DNA from: Acidimicrobiaceae bacterium | Lineage (GTDB): Bacteria > Actinomycetota > Acidimicrobiia > Acidimicrobiales > Aldehydirespiratoraceae | Assembly (NCBI GenBank): GCA_009835735.1 | Contig: VXWX01000018.1 | Span: 1 to 42,471, forward strand | Direction: 5' to 3' | Length of the DNA: 42,471 nucleotides | Shown here: in pieces, positions 16,681-24,747 of the stretch | Numbering within the stretch: the first letter of the stretch is position 1 | How the letters are laid out: every line of letters starts with the position of its first letter | Program-made: the position numbers and the translations under genes | Notes under the pieces: model-generated | The model's database searches: none | What the model was told of the DNA's origin: nothing | What the model saw: the letters and a program-made list of their open reading frames with translations, nothing else

Positions 16681-17847
16681 ATGAAGATCGCCCGGGTGAA
16701 GGTCACCCACATCGACATGTCGTTCTGGGGCGAGTTCGCGGCCCGCCAGGACGAGTTGCGGCTGGTGACCCTCATGGCGATCTACCCCCAGTACCGCCAC
16801 CCGCTGTCGAGCTGGTTCCCCGCCGACGCGATGTGCGTGGTGGAGATCCAGACTGACGACGGGCTGGTGGGCACCGGCTGGTGCGAGGACTACGCCCGGG
16901 CCACCAGCGCCATTATCGAGAACCACCTCACCAAGATCCTGGTCGGCGCCAACCCGCTGGAGCGCAGCCGGCTGTGGGACCAGATGTTCCGCAGCACGAT
17001 GCCCTACGGCCGTAAGGGCCCGGCGCTGTACGCCATCAGCGCGTTGGACATCGCGCTGTGGGACCTGGCCGGCAAGCACTTCGGGCAACCGGTGTTCGAG
17101 CTGCTGGGCGGGCGGGCCCGCGACCCGGTTCCCGTCTACGCCAGCCATCTTCACTTCACCAACACCGACGAGTTCACCGCCGAGGCGGCCGAATATGTGA
17201 ACCGTGGCTTCAAAGCAATGAAGATGCGCTTCCTGCACGGTCCCGCCGACGGCCCCGCGGGCCTGCACCGCAACGTCGAGCTTGTCCGGCTGCTACGAGA
17301 GACGGTCGGCGACGACATCGACATCATGGCCGACGCCTACATGGGTTGGGACCTGGAGTACGCGCTGCGGATGTGCCGCGCCCTCGCGCCCTTCGACATG
17401 AAGTGGGTGGAGGAACCCTTGCTGCCCGACCAGCTCAAGGAGTACGCGATCCTGCGGAGCGAGTCGCCGGTGCCCATCGCGGCCGGAGAGCACGAGACCA
17501 CCCGGTACGGGTTCGCCCAGATCATCGAGGCTGAGGCGCTGGACATCATCCAGTTCGACATCGGCCGGGTGGGGGGCTTCAGTGAGGCCAGGAAGGTGTG
17601 CGCGCTGGCTCAGACCGCCGGCCTGCCGGTGTACACCCACGCCTACGGCATGCCGACCCTGCATCTGGCTACCAGCGACCGGGCCGTGAGCATGGTCGAG
17701 TACTTTCCCGTCCCGGTCTGGGACGACATCGAGGAGACGACCCATTTCGACGGTACGGCCATACCCGAGGGTGGCCAGGTGTCGATCTCCGATGCCCCGG
17801 GCTTGGGCGCCACCCTGTCCCTCGACGGCTTCACCCCGCTGGTTTGA
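16681..17847 (+). CDS. Acid-sugar dehydratase, L-rhamnonate dehydratase-like (enolase superfamily)
   Basis: A 388-residue mandelate-racemase-subgroup enzyme. Metal ligands are D218 (DAYMGWD), E244 (WVEEP) and E270 (GEHETT), with H271 beside the last and H320 (YTHAYG) as the likely general base. The GEH motif, HGPADGPAG loop and NLKW-like FDMKWVEEPLLPDQL resemble L-rhamnonate dehydratase (RhmD), which removes water from L-rhamnonate to give 2-keto-3-deoxy-L-rhamnonate. Other 6-deoxy or hexonate acids are possible. RBS GAGAGGAG lies before the ATG. The stop overlaps the next ATG by one base (TGATG), coupling it to the DapA-like protein, which would act on its keto-deoxy product. A paralogue of equal length with all catalytic positions aligned is at 22611-23777. 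Confidence 0.88.
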   Translation: MKIARVKVTHIDMSFWGEFAARQDELRLVTLMAIYPQYRHPLSSWFPADAMCVVEIQTDDGLVGTGWCEDYARATSAIIENHLTKILVGANPLERSRLWDQMFRSTMPYGRKGPALYAISALDIALWDLAGKHFGQPVFELLGGRARDPVPVYASHLHFTNTDEFTAEAAEYVNRGFKAMKMRFLHGPADGPAGLHRNVELVRLLRETVGDDIDIMADAYMGWDLEYALRMCRALAPFDMKWVEEPLLPDQLKEYAILRSESPVPIAAGEHETTRYGFAQIIEAEALDIIQFDIGRVGGFSEARKVCALAQTAGLPVYTHAYGMPTLHLATSDRAVSMVEYFPVPVWDDIEETTHFDGTAIPEGGQVSISDAPGLGATLSLDGFTPLV

Positions 17848-18770
17848 TGGAGGAGGTTCGGCTGCGGGGCGTGGTGCCCATCGTTCCGACGCCGTTCGGA
17901 CCCGACGAGTCGGTAGACATCGAATCGCTGGCCTCGGTCGTCGACTGGATCGCACAGCAGGGGCTAGCGGCGATGTGCCTGCCCGCCTACGGCAGCGAGT
18001 TCTACAAGCTCACCGAGGCTGAGCGCGAACAGGTGGTGGCCGTTGCCGTCGAGGTCAACGCAGGCCGGGTTCCGGTGATCGCTCAGGCCAACCACGTCTC
18101 GTCCCGGGTGGCGTCGGGATTGGCTCGGCGCTACACGGAAATGGGTGCCGATGTCGTGTCCTTCGCCATTCCCAGGCAGTTCGCCTCATCGGATGCCGAC
18201 ATCGTCGAGTACTGCGCCGCGATCGCGTCCTCCACCCCGTTGCCCGTCCTGATCCAGGACTTCAACCCAGGCGGTACGACCATGGGAGAAGCCCTCGCCG
18301 CCGCGCTCTGCGATCGCTGTGAGAATTTCGGGTTCGTCAAGCTCGAGGACCCGATGATGGTCGACAGGCTCATCGCCATCCGGTCGGCCACCGCGGGTCG
18401 GATCGGGATTCTCGAGGGCTGGGGCGGGATGTACATGCTTGAGGGCATCGGCGCCGGCATCGACGGGATCATGCCGGGCGCGGCCATCGCCGACTTGCTC
18501 GACACGGTGTTCGATGCTGCCGTCTCTCAACAGCCGGAGAGGGCTCACGATTTGTTCGGTGCGCTATTGCCCTACATCAGCTTCTCGCTCCAGGACTTCG
18601 AGCTGTTCCTGCAGATCGAGAAGCGGGCGCTGGTCCGGCGGGGGCTCATCGCGTCGCCGACCGTCCGGGCCCTGTCGCACACCCCGAGCCCCCCGGTGCT
18701 GGCCCATATGGACTTCCTGATCGATCAACTGGAGCGCCTCGCCACCGAGGTCTTCGACCAGGTTTGGTAG
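17847..18770 (+). CDS. DapA-fold aldolase-like protein, altered catalytic triad
   Basis: A 307-residue member of the dihydrodipicolinate synthase/N-acetylneuraminate lyase superfamily. The Schiff-base Lys is K165 in FGFVKLEDP. The position of the usual catalytic Tyr, 28 residues earlier, is Q137 (LPVLIQDFNPGG), and the usual GTTGE loop reads PAYGSEFYKL, so the proton-relay Thr-Tyr pair is not conserved. It should still form an imine with a 2-keto acid. In this operon the natural role is cleavage of the 2-keto-3-deoxy acid from the preceding dehydratase to pyruvate and lactaldehyde (or an analogous aldehyde), but the changes could mean a dehydratase or other chemistry. Translation is coupled to the dehydratase. 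A hairpin follows the stop. Confidence 0.85.
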   Translation: MEEVRLRGVVPIVPTPFGPDESVDIESLASVVDWIAQQGLAAMCLPAYGSEFYKLTEAEREQVVAVAVEVNAGRVPVIAQANHVSSRVASGLARRYTEMGADVVSFAIPRQFASSDADIVEYCAAIASSTPLPVLIQDFNPGGTTMGEALAAALCDRCENFGFVKLEDPMMVDRLIAIRSATAGRIGILEGWGGMYMLEGIGAGIDGIMPGAAIADLLDTVFDAAVSQQPERAHDLFGALLPYISFSLQDFELFLQIEKRALVRRGLIASPTVRALSHTPSPPVLAHMDFLIDQLERLATEVFDQVW

Positions 18771-18774
18771 CGCA

Positions 18775-18808
18775 GGCCACCCGCGGAGCGCTGCCGCCGT
18801 GGGTGGTC
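18775..18808. terminator. Bidirectional hairpin between convergent genes
   Basis: CCACCC (18777-18782) pairs with GGGTGG (18801-18806), extended inward by GCGG/CCGC (18783-18786 with 18794-18797) and outward by one G-U and one G-C pair. It fills the 36-base gap between the DapA-like gene (+) and the PhyH gene (-), reaching the latter's stop codon. No T-run follows. Likely terminates both operons. Confidence 0.5.
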
Positions 18809-19598
18809 AGGCCCGGTAGAGCAGGGGGAGGTGCTGGTCGTCGTCGAGGACGTCGCCTGGCTGCAAACGCGCCGTCAACTCGGCGGGCAGGGCTCCGGGC
18901 TGGCCGGTGTAGCGGCAGCGACCCGGGATGAACACCATGGAGAACGCCCGGCGCGGGCGGGGGCTCATGTTGGCCCCGGCGGCATGGGCGGTCATGCCGT
19001 TGATGAAGATCCCGGCTCCTGCCGCCACTTTCGCCATCGCCGGCTCGATCGCCGCGAACTGGGGGTTGGCCTCGAGCAGCGCACCGATGTTGGCCTCGTC
19101 GAGCGCGGCTCCGTCGTCGAGTCTCTCCCTGCGGTGGCTGCCCGGCAGGAAATGCAGGCAGCCGTTGCGGGCGTCGGCCTCGTCGAGGGCGATCCATAGC
19201 ATGATTGCCTCCGGGGAGCGGTAGGGGTCGTACGGGTTGTCGGCGTGCCAGTTGGTGGGGTTGGCCCACGGCAGCTTGATGAGGGCATGGTCGTGGTAGA
19301 GGCGGACCTCGTCGGTGCCGGCCAGGGCCGCGACCAGCCGCCCGAAGCGCTCGTCGAGAACCAGGGCGCGCACCTCGCGACTGGTCTTCCACATGTTCAC
19401 CCGCTGCAGGAAGACCCGGTCGTAGTACTCCGACTGCTCCGGGTCGAAGTCGCGTCCCGACACGCCGTGTCCGGTCACCGCCCGGTCGACGGAGTGGCGC
19501 CAGTGCTCGAGCTCACCCGCGTCCAGCAGGTCCTCGATGACCAGGAACCCATCGTCGCGATAGGAGCGGACCTCCTCGGGCGAAACCTCGGCTCTCAT
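18807..19598 (-). CDS. PhyH-family Fe(II)/2-oxoglutarate dioxygenase
   Basis: A 263-residue canonical PhyH protein. WHADNP gives H118 and D120, GMTAHAAGANMS gives H205, and the Arg cluster PRPRRAFS follows as the 2-oxoglutarate contact. NGCLHFLPGSHRRERL is the family core. All catalytic residues are present, unlike the tandem pair at 7.4-9.1 kb. It lies 48 bases downstream of an SDR gene on the same strand and probably shares its transcript, so hydroxylation or oxidative dealkylation of the SDR's substrate or product is plausible. No signal peptide. The real substrate cannot be read from sequence; this family also covers amino-acid, quinone and secondary-metabolite hydroxylases. Confidence 0.87.
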   Translation of the reverse strand: MRAEVSPEEVRSYRDDGFLVIEDLLDAGELEHWRHSVDRAVTGHGVSGRDFDPEQSEYYDRVFLQRVNMWKTSREVRALVLDERFGRLVAALAGTDEVRLYHDHALIKLPWANPTNWHADNPYDPYRSPEAIMLWIALDEADARNGCLHFLPGSHRRERLDDGAALDEANIGALLEANPQFAAIEPAMAKVAAGAGIFINGMTAHAAGANMSPRPRRAFSMVFIPGRCRYTGQPGALPAELTARLQPGDVLDDDQHLPLLYRA

Positions 19599-19646
19599 CG
19601 GTTCGTCCGGACCTGCGGCACTGGTTGCTTCCCGTCCGCTCGGCCT

Positions 19647-20435
19647 CTAGCTGTCGGGCACGTCGTAGGTCTGGGCGGTCAGGGCGCCGTCCACGATGAG
19701 GTTGATGCCCGACACGTACTGGGCCTCGTCGGAGGCCAGGTAAAGGAAGGCCTGGGCAATGTCGTCGACGGACGCCAGCCGGTTGGCGGGCACCACCGGG
19801 AAGCCCTCGGTGCGCCACTTGTCCATCAGTTCCTCGCCGGCGAGGTCGACTGACTGCTGGGTGTCGGCCGGGCCCGGGCCGACAGAGTTGCACCTGATGT
19901 TGTACGGGGCGCACTCCACCGCGATGGCCTTCGTCAGCGCGGCGACGCCGGCCTTGGCCACGCAGTAGTGGGTGAACCCTCGGCCGTGCCCCAGGGCCGC
20001 AATCGAGGACGTGAACAGGATCACCCCGCCCCCGGTCTCCTTCATCGCCCGGGCCGCCCGGCTGCCCATCACGAAGTAGGCGTCGAGGTTGACCGACAGC
20101 ACCCTGCGCCATTCTTCGTCCGTCATGTCGACGAACTCGGCAATGGTCCACGCGGCCGCGTTGGACACCATCACGTCGAGCTTGGGATCGATGGTCAAGG
20201 CCTGGTCAACGGCCTCTGCACAGTTCTCCATGACTCCCAGATCGGTGTTGATCAGGTGCGGTGTGGCGCCGAGCTCCTCGATCACCGGCGCGACCGCGTC
20301 GAGCCGCTCCTGCTTGTAGTCGAGCAGGTACAGGTTCTTGGCGCCCTCCTCCGCGAACAGCTCAGCGGTGCGGCGTCCGAAGCCGCTGCCCGCCCCCGTC
20401 ACGAAGACGTTGCGTCCCTCGAATCGTCGGTTCAT
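19647..20435 (-). CDS. SDR-family dehydrogenase, candidate L-rhamnose/6-deoxysugar 1-dehydrogenase (copy 1)
   Basis: A 262-residue classical short-chain dehydrogenase. It shows TGAGSGFG (nucleotide loop, ~residues 13-20), D39 at the end of beta2 (prefers NAD over NADP), SNAAAW, N115, S143/S144 and Y157-C-V-A-K161 (catalytic Tyr-Lys). By context it could oxidise L-rhamnose to rhamnonolactone or a keto-deoxy acid later in the pathway. ATG at 20435 begins the conserved MNRRFEGRNVF. A second copy at 38028-38816 has the same length and, in an ungapped alignment by eye, differs at 43 of 262 positions (about 84% identical). It is divergent from the oxidoreductase-lactonase-dehydratase operon, with a 212-base intergenic region in which no clear operator was seen. 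Confidence 0.88.
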   Translation of the reverse strand: MNRRFEGRNVFVTGAGSGFGRRTAELFAEEGAKNLYLLDYKQERLDAVAPVIEELGATPHLINTDLGVMENCAEAVDQALTIDPKLDVMVSNAAAWTIAEFVDMTDEEWRRVLSVNLDAYFVMGSRAARAMKETGGGVILFTSSIAALGHGRGFTHYCVAKAGVAALTKAIAVECAPYNIRCNSVGPGPADTQQSVDLAGEELMDKWRTEGFPVVPANRLASVDDIAQAFLYLASDEAQYVSGINLIVDGALTAQTYDVPDS

Positions 20436-20647
20436 TCTCGGTACTCGAGGTTGAGTGACCATGCCATAGCTGCCCCAGGAGTTGGCGTCGCCATACTTGA
20501 AGCGACCGATGTGCGTCGCATCCGTGCAGGTCAGTCTATGGGTTCCGCTCAGGCCACGAAGGATCGAGCCCGGGTCCGGCGACCAACCCGATTGCTGTCC
20601 GGTGCCGACCCGGAAGTACTGTCCGCGGATGTGAGCGAGGCGATCCC

Positions 20648-21745
20648 GTGGCAGCCCGGATCGGAGTGGTAGGAGCGGGCTGGTGGGCGACCCGGGCCCA
20701 CCTGCCTGCAATCCTCGCCAACCCCGACGCGGAGCTGGCGGCCATCGCCGATCCGATCGACGACAAGCGCGACCGAGCGGTGGCGGCCTTCGGCCCGGAG
20801 CGGGCGTACCGGAGCCACACCGAGATGCTCGACGGCGAATCCCTCGACGGGGTCGTGATCGCGGTGCCCCACATGGCCCACTACCAGGTGGCGCTAGACG
20901 CTCTGGAGGCCGGAGCCCACCTGATGCTGGAGAAGCCGATGGTGGTGGAGTTCGACCATGCGGCCCGGCTGCTGACCGAATCGGCTGATCGGGGGCTGGA
21001 GATCGTGGTCGGCTACCCCTACCACTACAACCAGCAGGTGCTGGCGGTGCGCGAGTGGATCGCGTCCGGCGAGATCGGCGAGCTGCTCTACGTGCACTCG
21101 CTGTTCGCGTCAATCGTCTGGGAGCTCTTCCGCGGCGACGTCGACCTGGTGGCCGACGCGGTCGGCTTCACCATCACTCCCACCGGAACCGACACCTACG
21201 GCGACCCCGCGGTGTCGGGCGGCGGTCAGGCCATCGTGCAGATCACCCACTCGGCCGCCCTGCTGCTGTTCATGACCGGCTTGGAGCCCGTCGACGTGTT
21301 CGCCTTCATGGAGAACAAGGACCTCCGCGTCGACCTCGTCGATGCCATGGCAGTGCGGTTCGAGGGAGGCTGTATAGGGACGATTGGCTCCACCGGATCC
21401 ACGGTGCGCACTCAGGAGGAGCTCCTCGAGTATCGGCTCTACGGCACCGGGGGCCACATCCTTTTTGACCTGGCCGCATCGCAGTTGGGGCTGTACCGGG
21501 CCGACGGCTCCACCGAGCACAACCCGGCCGGCCCGACCGTCGGAGCTAGGACCTACCGCGAGGCCTATCCGGAGGACGCTCCGCTCAACAACCTGGTCGA
21601 CATCGTCCTGGGCCGCGACGGGAACCATTCTCCCCCTCAGCTCGGCGCGGCGGTCGTGGGCCTGCTGGAAGCGGCCTACGCATCGGCCCGGACCGGCACA
21701 CGGCAGGCAGTGCCGGGCAATCACAAGCAGAAGGAAGCAATATGA
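20648..21745 (+). CDS. Gfo/Idh/MocA-family oxidoreductase
   Basis: A 365-residue NAD(P)-dependent oxidoreductase. The Rossmann loop is IGVVGAGWWATRAHLPA, followed by the hallmark HLMLEKPMVV (EKP, catalytic Lys near residue 95) and the C-terminal alpha/beta domain with GGGQAIVQITHSAALL, where GGGxxxxxxxH carries the substrate-binding His. Members oxidise or epimerise sugars and cyclitols. It starts with GTG at 20648, an annotation supported by the Rossmann strand beginning four residues later. The stop overlaps the next ATG (ATGA), linking it to a lactonase-like amidohydrolase and an acid-sugar dehydratase. A natural job is C1 oxidation of an aldose to the lactone for that amidohydrolase, in parallel to or instead of the SDR. 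Confidence 0.88.
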   Translation: MAARIGVVGAGWWATRAHLPAILANPDAELAAIADPIDDKRDRAVAAFGPERAYRSHTEMLDGESLDGVVIAVPHMAHYQVALDALEAGAHLMLEKPMVVEFDHAARLLTESADRGLEIVVGYPYHYNQQVLAVREWIASGEIGELLYVHSLFASIVWELFRGDVDLVADAVGFTITPTGTDTYGDPAVSGGGQAIVQITHSAALLLFMTGLEPVDVFAFMENKDLRVDLVDAMAVRFEGGCIGTIGSTGSTVRTQEELLEYRLYGTGGHILFDLAASQLGLYRADGSTEHNPAGPTVGARTYREAYPEDAPLNNLVDIVLGRDGNHSPPQLGAAVVGLLEAAYASARTGTRQAVPGNHKQKEAI

Positions 21746-22605
21746 CCGAGCCGTTCGTCGATTCCCACCACCACCTGTGGGACATGGACCAGGGCCACTA
21801 CCACTGGCTGGAGGAGGAGGAGCCGGAGGAGACCGCCGTCGTCGGCGACTACTCCGCTATCCGCCGCAACTACCTGATCGGGGACCTGCTGGCCGACTTC
21901 GAGGGCTCGAGCGTCATCAAGTCGGTCCATGTGCAGGCCGAGTACGGCGGCGACGACCAGGTGTGGGAGACGGCATGGCTCCAGCAGGTCGCCGACGCGC
22001 ACGGCTACCCGCATGCCATCGTGGCCAAGACCGACCTCGCCTCCGAGGGAGCCAGAGCGGAACTGGAACGCCACGGTGAGCACGCCAACATGCGGGGTAT
22101 CCGCAACTTCGTGCAGGGCGAGGACCTGCTGACCCCGGAGTTCCGCCGCGGCCTGCAGGCCCTGAGCGATCTCGGCTTCTCCTATGACCTCAACTCCACC
22201 TGGGAGGGGATGGGGGAGGCTCGCCAGGCCGCCGAGCTGTTCGGTGACCTCCAGTTCATCCTGGGCCACTGCGGGGTTCCCATGGAACGCACGGCGGAGT
22301 ACTTCGACGCTTGGCGGGCCGGGATGGCCACATTGGCCGGAGCACCCAACGTGGCGTGCAAGATCTCCGGTCTCGGCATGACCGACCACTCGTGGACCGT
22401 CGAGAGCATCCGCCCGTGGGTGCTGGAGTGCATCGAGGTGTTCGGAGTCGAGCGGTGCATGTTCGGCTCCAACTGGCCCGTCGACAGCCTGTACAGCTCC
22501 TACCGTGCGGTTGTCGAGGCCTATCGCGAGATCACCGCCGACTTCTCAGCCGACGAGCGGTCCGCCCTGTTCCGGCGCAACGCCGAGCACTACTACAAGG
22601 TGTGA
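21742..22605 (+). CDS. Amidohydrolase (COG3618), sugar-lactone hydrolase-like
   Basis: A 287-residue amidohydrolase-2 family TIM barrel. The metal motif DSHHHLWD gives H9 and H11, H176 occurs in FILGHCGVP, and the final Asp is D248 in MFGSNWPVD. This small COG3618 subgroup contains L-fucono-1,5-lactonase, L-rhamnono-lactonase and galactarolactone enzymes. Its place between a sugar dehydrogenase and an acid-sugar dehydratase strongly suggests hydrolysis of an L-rhamnono- or L-fucono-lactone to the free acid. ATGA overlap with the upstream gene and only 5 bases to the next show a tight operon. No signal peptide. Alternative: 4-sulfomuconolactone- or 2-pyrone-dicarboxylate-type lactonase, which the context makes less likely. 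Confidence 0.87.
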   Translation: MTEPFVDSHHHLWDMDQGHYHWLEEEEPEETAVVGDYSAIRRNYLIGDLLADFEGSSVIKSVHVQAEYGGDDQVWETAWLQQVADAHGYPHAIVAKTDLASEGARAELERHGEHANMRGIRNFVQGEDLLTPEFRRGLQALSDLGFSYDLNSTWEGMGEARQAAELFGDLQFILGHCGVPMERTAEYFDAWRAGMATLAGAPNVACKISGLGMTDHSWTVESIRPWVLECIEVFGVERCMFGSNWPVDSLYSSYRAVVEAYREITADFSADERSALFRRNAEHYYKV

Positions 22606-22610
22606 GCAAC

Positions 22611-23777
22611 ATGAAGATCACCGACGTCCGAGTCCGCCACGCCCCCCGGTCGATCTGGGGGCACCTCGCCGAGCGGGAGAAGACGCTGCCGCTGGTGACG
22701 CCGCTGGACATCTACCCCGAGTACCAGGAGACGAGAGGCTCGTGGTTCTGGGACTCGGCTATGGCCGTGGTCGAGATAGAGACCTCCGACGGCGTGGTCG
22801 GCCTGGGATGGTGCGAGGACGGGGTCGGCGCGGTGGAAGGAGTCGTCCAGCGCCATCTGCGCAACCTGCTGGTGGGCGCCCCGGCATATGAGACCGAGGG
22901 CCTTTGGGACCGCATGTACCGGGCAACGCTGCCCTACGGCCGCAAGGGCATCGCCCTGCAGGCCATCAGCGCCATCGACATCGCCCTGTGGGACGTCTGC
23001 GGCAAGGCCACCGACAGCGCGGTGTACGAGTTGCTGGGCGGGCCGGTGCATCCCGACGTGCCGGTGTATGCGTCGGCCCTCCACCCCGTCGGCGCTGAGC
23101 TGGTTGCCCAGGAGGCCAAGGCCTACATGGCCGAGGGGTACCAGGCCATGAAGGCCCGCTTCCCCTACGGTCCCGGCAGCGGGGTGGAGGGCATGGCGGC
23201 AAACGAGGACCACGTGGCCAACATCCGCGACGCAGTCGGCCCTGATATCGAGATCATGATCGATGCCTACATGGGCTGGGACTTCAACTACGCCAAGAAG
23301 ATGTGCCGGCGGCTGGAGCCCTACAACCTGGCCTGGATCGAGGAGCCCTTCGTCCCCGACGACCTCACCAGCTACGCCAAGCTGCGGCGCGAGACCAACA
23401 TCCCGATCTCGGGCGGCGAGCACGAGTACACCCGGTACGGCTTCGCCGACATCATCGAGCGCGAGGCCATGGACATCCTCCAACCCGATCTGCGGCGTTG
23501 CGGTGGCTTCACCGAGGGCCAGAAGATCGCGGCCTTGGCCCAGGCAGCCGGGCTCACCGTCATCCCCCACGCCTACGGTGTCGCCCACATCCACTACGCA
23601 CTGGGTACCGCCAACATTCCCATGGTCGAGTACTTCCCGATGCCGGTGTGGGACTCGATGCCCGAATCCGAGACGGTGCCCGTCTTCCTCGGCGAGCCCC
23701 AGCCGTCCGGCGGCCGGGTCAGCGCCGAACCCCGGCCCGGTCTGGGCGTCGAGATCAACGAGGCGCTCTTCGCCTGA
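22611..23777 (+). CDS. Acid-sugar dehydratase, L-rhamnonate dehydratase-like (paralogue 2)
   Basis: A 388-residue enolase-superfamily protein, the same length as the one at 16681-17847 and aligned to it without gaps through the catalytic core: D218 (IDAYMGWD), E244 (WIEEPF), E270 (GGEHEYTRYGF), H271 and H320 (IPHAYG) sit at identical positions. ILQPDLRRCGGFTEG resembles RhmD. The specificity loop differs (RFPYGPGSGVEGMAANED against RFLHGPADGPAGLHRN), so the two copies probably dehydrate different acids, for example L-rhamnonate and a substituted or epimeric 6-deoxyhexonate. It follows the lactonase by 5 bases. No aldolase is in this operon; the DapA-like protein at 17.8 kb may serve both. Confidence 0.88.
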   Translation: MKITDVRVRHAPRSIWGHLAEREKTLPLVTPLDIYPEYQETRGSWFWDSAMAVVEIETSDGVVGLGWCEDGVGAVEGVVQRHLRNLLVGAPAYETEGLWDRMYRATLPYGRKGIALQAISAIDIALWDVCGKATDSAVYELLGGPVHPDVPVYASALHPVGAELVAQEAKAYMAEGYQAMKARFPYGPGSGVEGMAANEDHVANIRDAVGPDIEIMIDAYMGWDFNYAKKMCRRLEPYNLAWIEEPFVPDDLTSYAKLRRETNIPISGGEHEYTRYGFADIIEREAMDILQPDLRRCGGFTEGQKIAALAQAAGLTVIPHAYGVAHIHYALGTANIPMVEYFPMPVWDSMPESETVPVFLGEPQPSGGRVSAEPRPGLGVEINEALFA

Positions 23778-23807
23778 GCAGCGCGGTCGCCCGCGCCGCC
23801 GTCAGGC
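23772..23807. terminator. Bidirectional hairpin between convergent genes
   Basis: A two-tier stem: GCCTGA (23772-23777) pairs with TCAGGC (23802-23807), and GCGCGG (23781-23786) with CCGCGC (23791-23796) around a TCGC loop. The stop codons of the dehydratase (+) and of the PhyH gene (-) lie in the outer stem. No T-run. Probable shared terminator. Confidence 0.5.
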
Positions 23808-24716
23808 TGTTCCCAGCAGGCGCGACGGCGGGGTGGGCAACTCGGGCAGGGTGTCGTCAAGCATCTCGAACTCGACGACGTCGGGAACCTCGATCGATGC
23901 CAGCGAGGTCCATCCCTCGGTCAACTCGGGCCAGTCGACGGAGGGATGCCAGTGGGGGAGGGTCACGGTTGACACCACCGCCGGGTCGCTGACCCGCTGG
24001 TAGCGGAACTCGCAGGACCTTCTCAACCGGTCGGTGGTGTTGGGTGTGCCGGCGTGGACGGTAAGGCTGTGGAAGATCAGCACGTCGCCCTGCCGGTAGG
24101 ACGCGCTGCGCCACCGCGGGTCTTGGTCGTCGATGCTGATCGACTCGGTCTCAGGGTCGAACGGCATCACGCCTCCGTGCTGGGAGCCCTCCAAGATGCG
24201 CAGTCCCCCCATCGGAGGGGGTATGTCGGCCAGCGGTATCCACACGGTGAGGGTGTCGGCCGCGCCCTGGATGGGTCGCCAGTCCTGGTGGACGTGGGTC
24301 GGCTCGATCCGGGCCGACGGCCCCACCACCCGGGCCACGTGGTTCGAGTGCACGAAGACCTCGTCGGTGAGCAGGCTGCTCACCGCAGCGATGACGCGCT
24401 GGTGATGGGCGAACTCGTGGAAGCCCTGGATGCTCTGCACCCGGCGGTACATGGCCCAGAAGTCGGGGTCGTCGTAGCCTTCGGCCGCCACCGACGGACC
24501 CGCTATCCATTCGGCCGGGTTGGTGCCTTCGGCCAGCCAGCCCGGAGCGGCCGCCACCGCCTCCAGGATCGCGCCCTCGACCGCAGCCACGTCTCGAGGC
24601 GGCAAGAAGCCTCGCATGAACAGGTAACCGTCGCGTGCCAGCCGCTGCCGGGCCTCGTCACTGGCGAGGTCGATGCCTGTCGACTCGGTGAGCGGACCGG
24701 AACTCTTCACGGACAT
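23802..24716 (-). CDS. PhyH-family Fe(II)/2-oxoglutarate dioxygenase
   Basis: A 304-residue canonical PhyH dioxygenase. THVHQDWRPI supplies H143 and D145, FHSLTVHAGTPN supplies H221, and TDRLRRSCEFRY the 2-oxoglutarate arginine. MGGLRILEGSQHGG is the family core loop. HQDW plus VWIPLADI resembles the PhyH branch of metazoan-like and secondary-metabolite hydroxylases, clearly different from the LHGGG pair. It is the last gene of the leftward operon SBP-permease-permease-mutarotase, 31 bases after the mutarotase stop. Being co-expressed with uptake, it may oxidise the imported sugar, for example by hydroxylating an O-methyl group that then leaves as formaldehyde; this is inference. No signal peptide. 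Confidence 0.87.
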   Translation of the reverse strand: MSVKSSGPLTESTGIDLASDEARQRLARDGYLFMRGFLPPRDVAAVEGAILEAVAAAPGWLAEGTNPAEWIAGPSVAAEGYDDPDFWAMYRRVQSIQGFHEFAHHQRVIAAVSSLLTDEVFVHSNHVARVVGPSARIEPTHVHQDWRPIQGAADTLTVWIPLADIPPPMGGLRILEGSQHGGVMPFDPETESISIDDQDPRWRSASYRQGDVLIFHSLTVHAGTPNTTDRLRRSCEFRYQRVSDPAVVSTVTLPHWHPSVDWPELTEGWTSLASIEVPDVVEFEMLDDTLPELPTPPSRLLGTA

Positions 24717-24747
24717 GTCTCGCCTTCACGCCTTGAGCGCATCGGGA

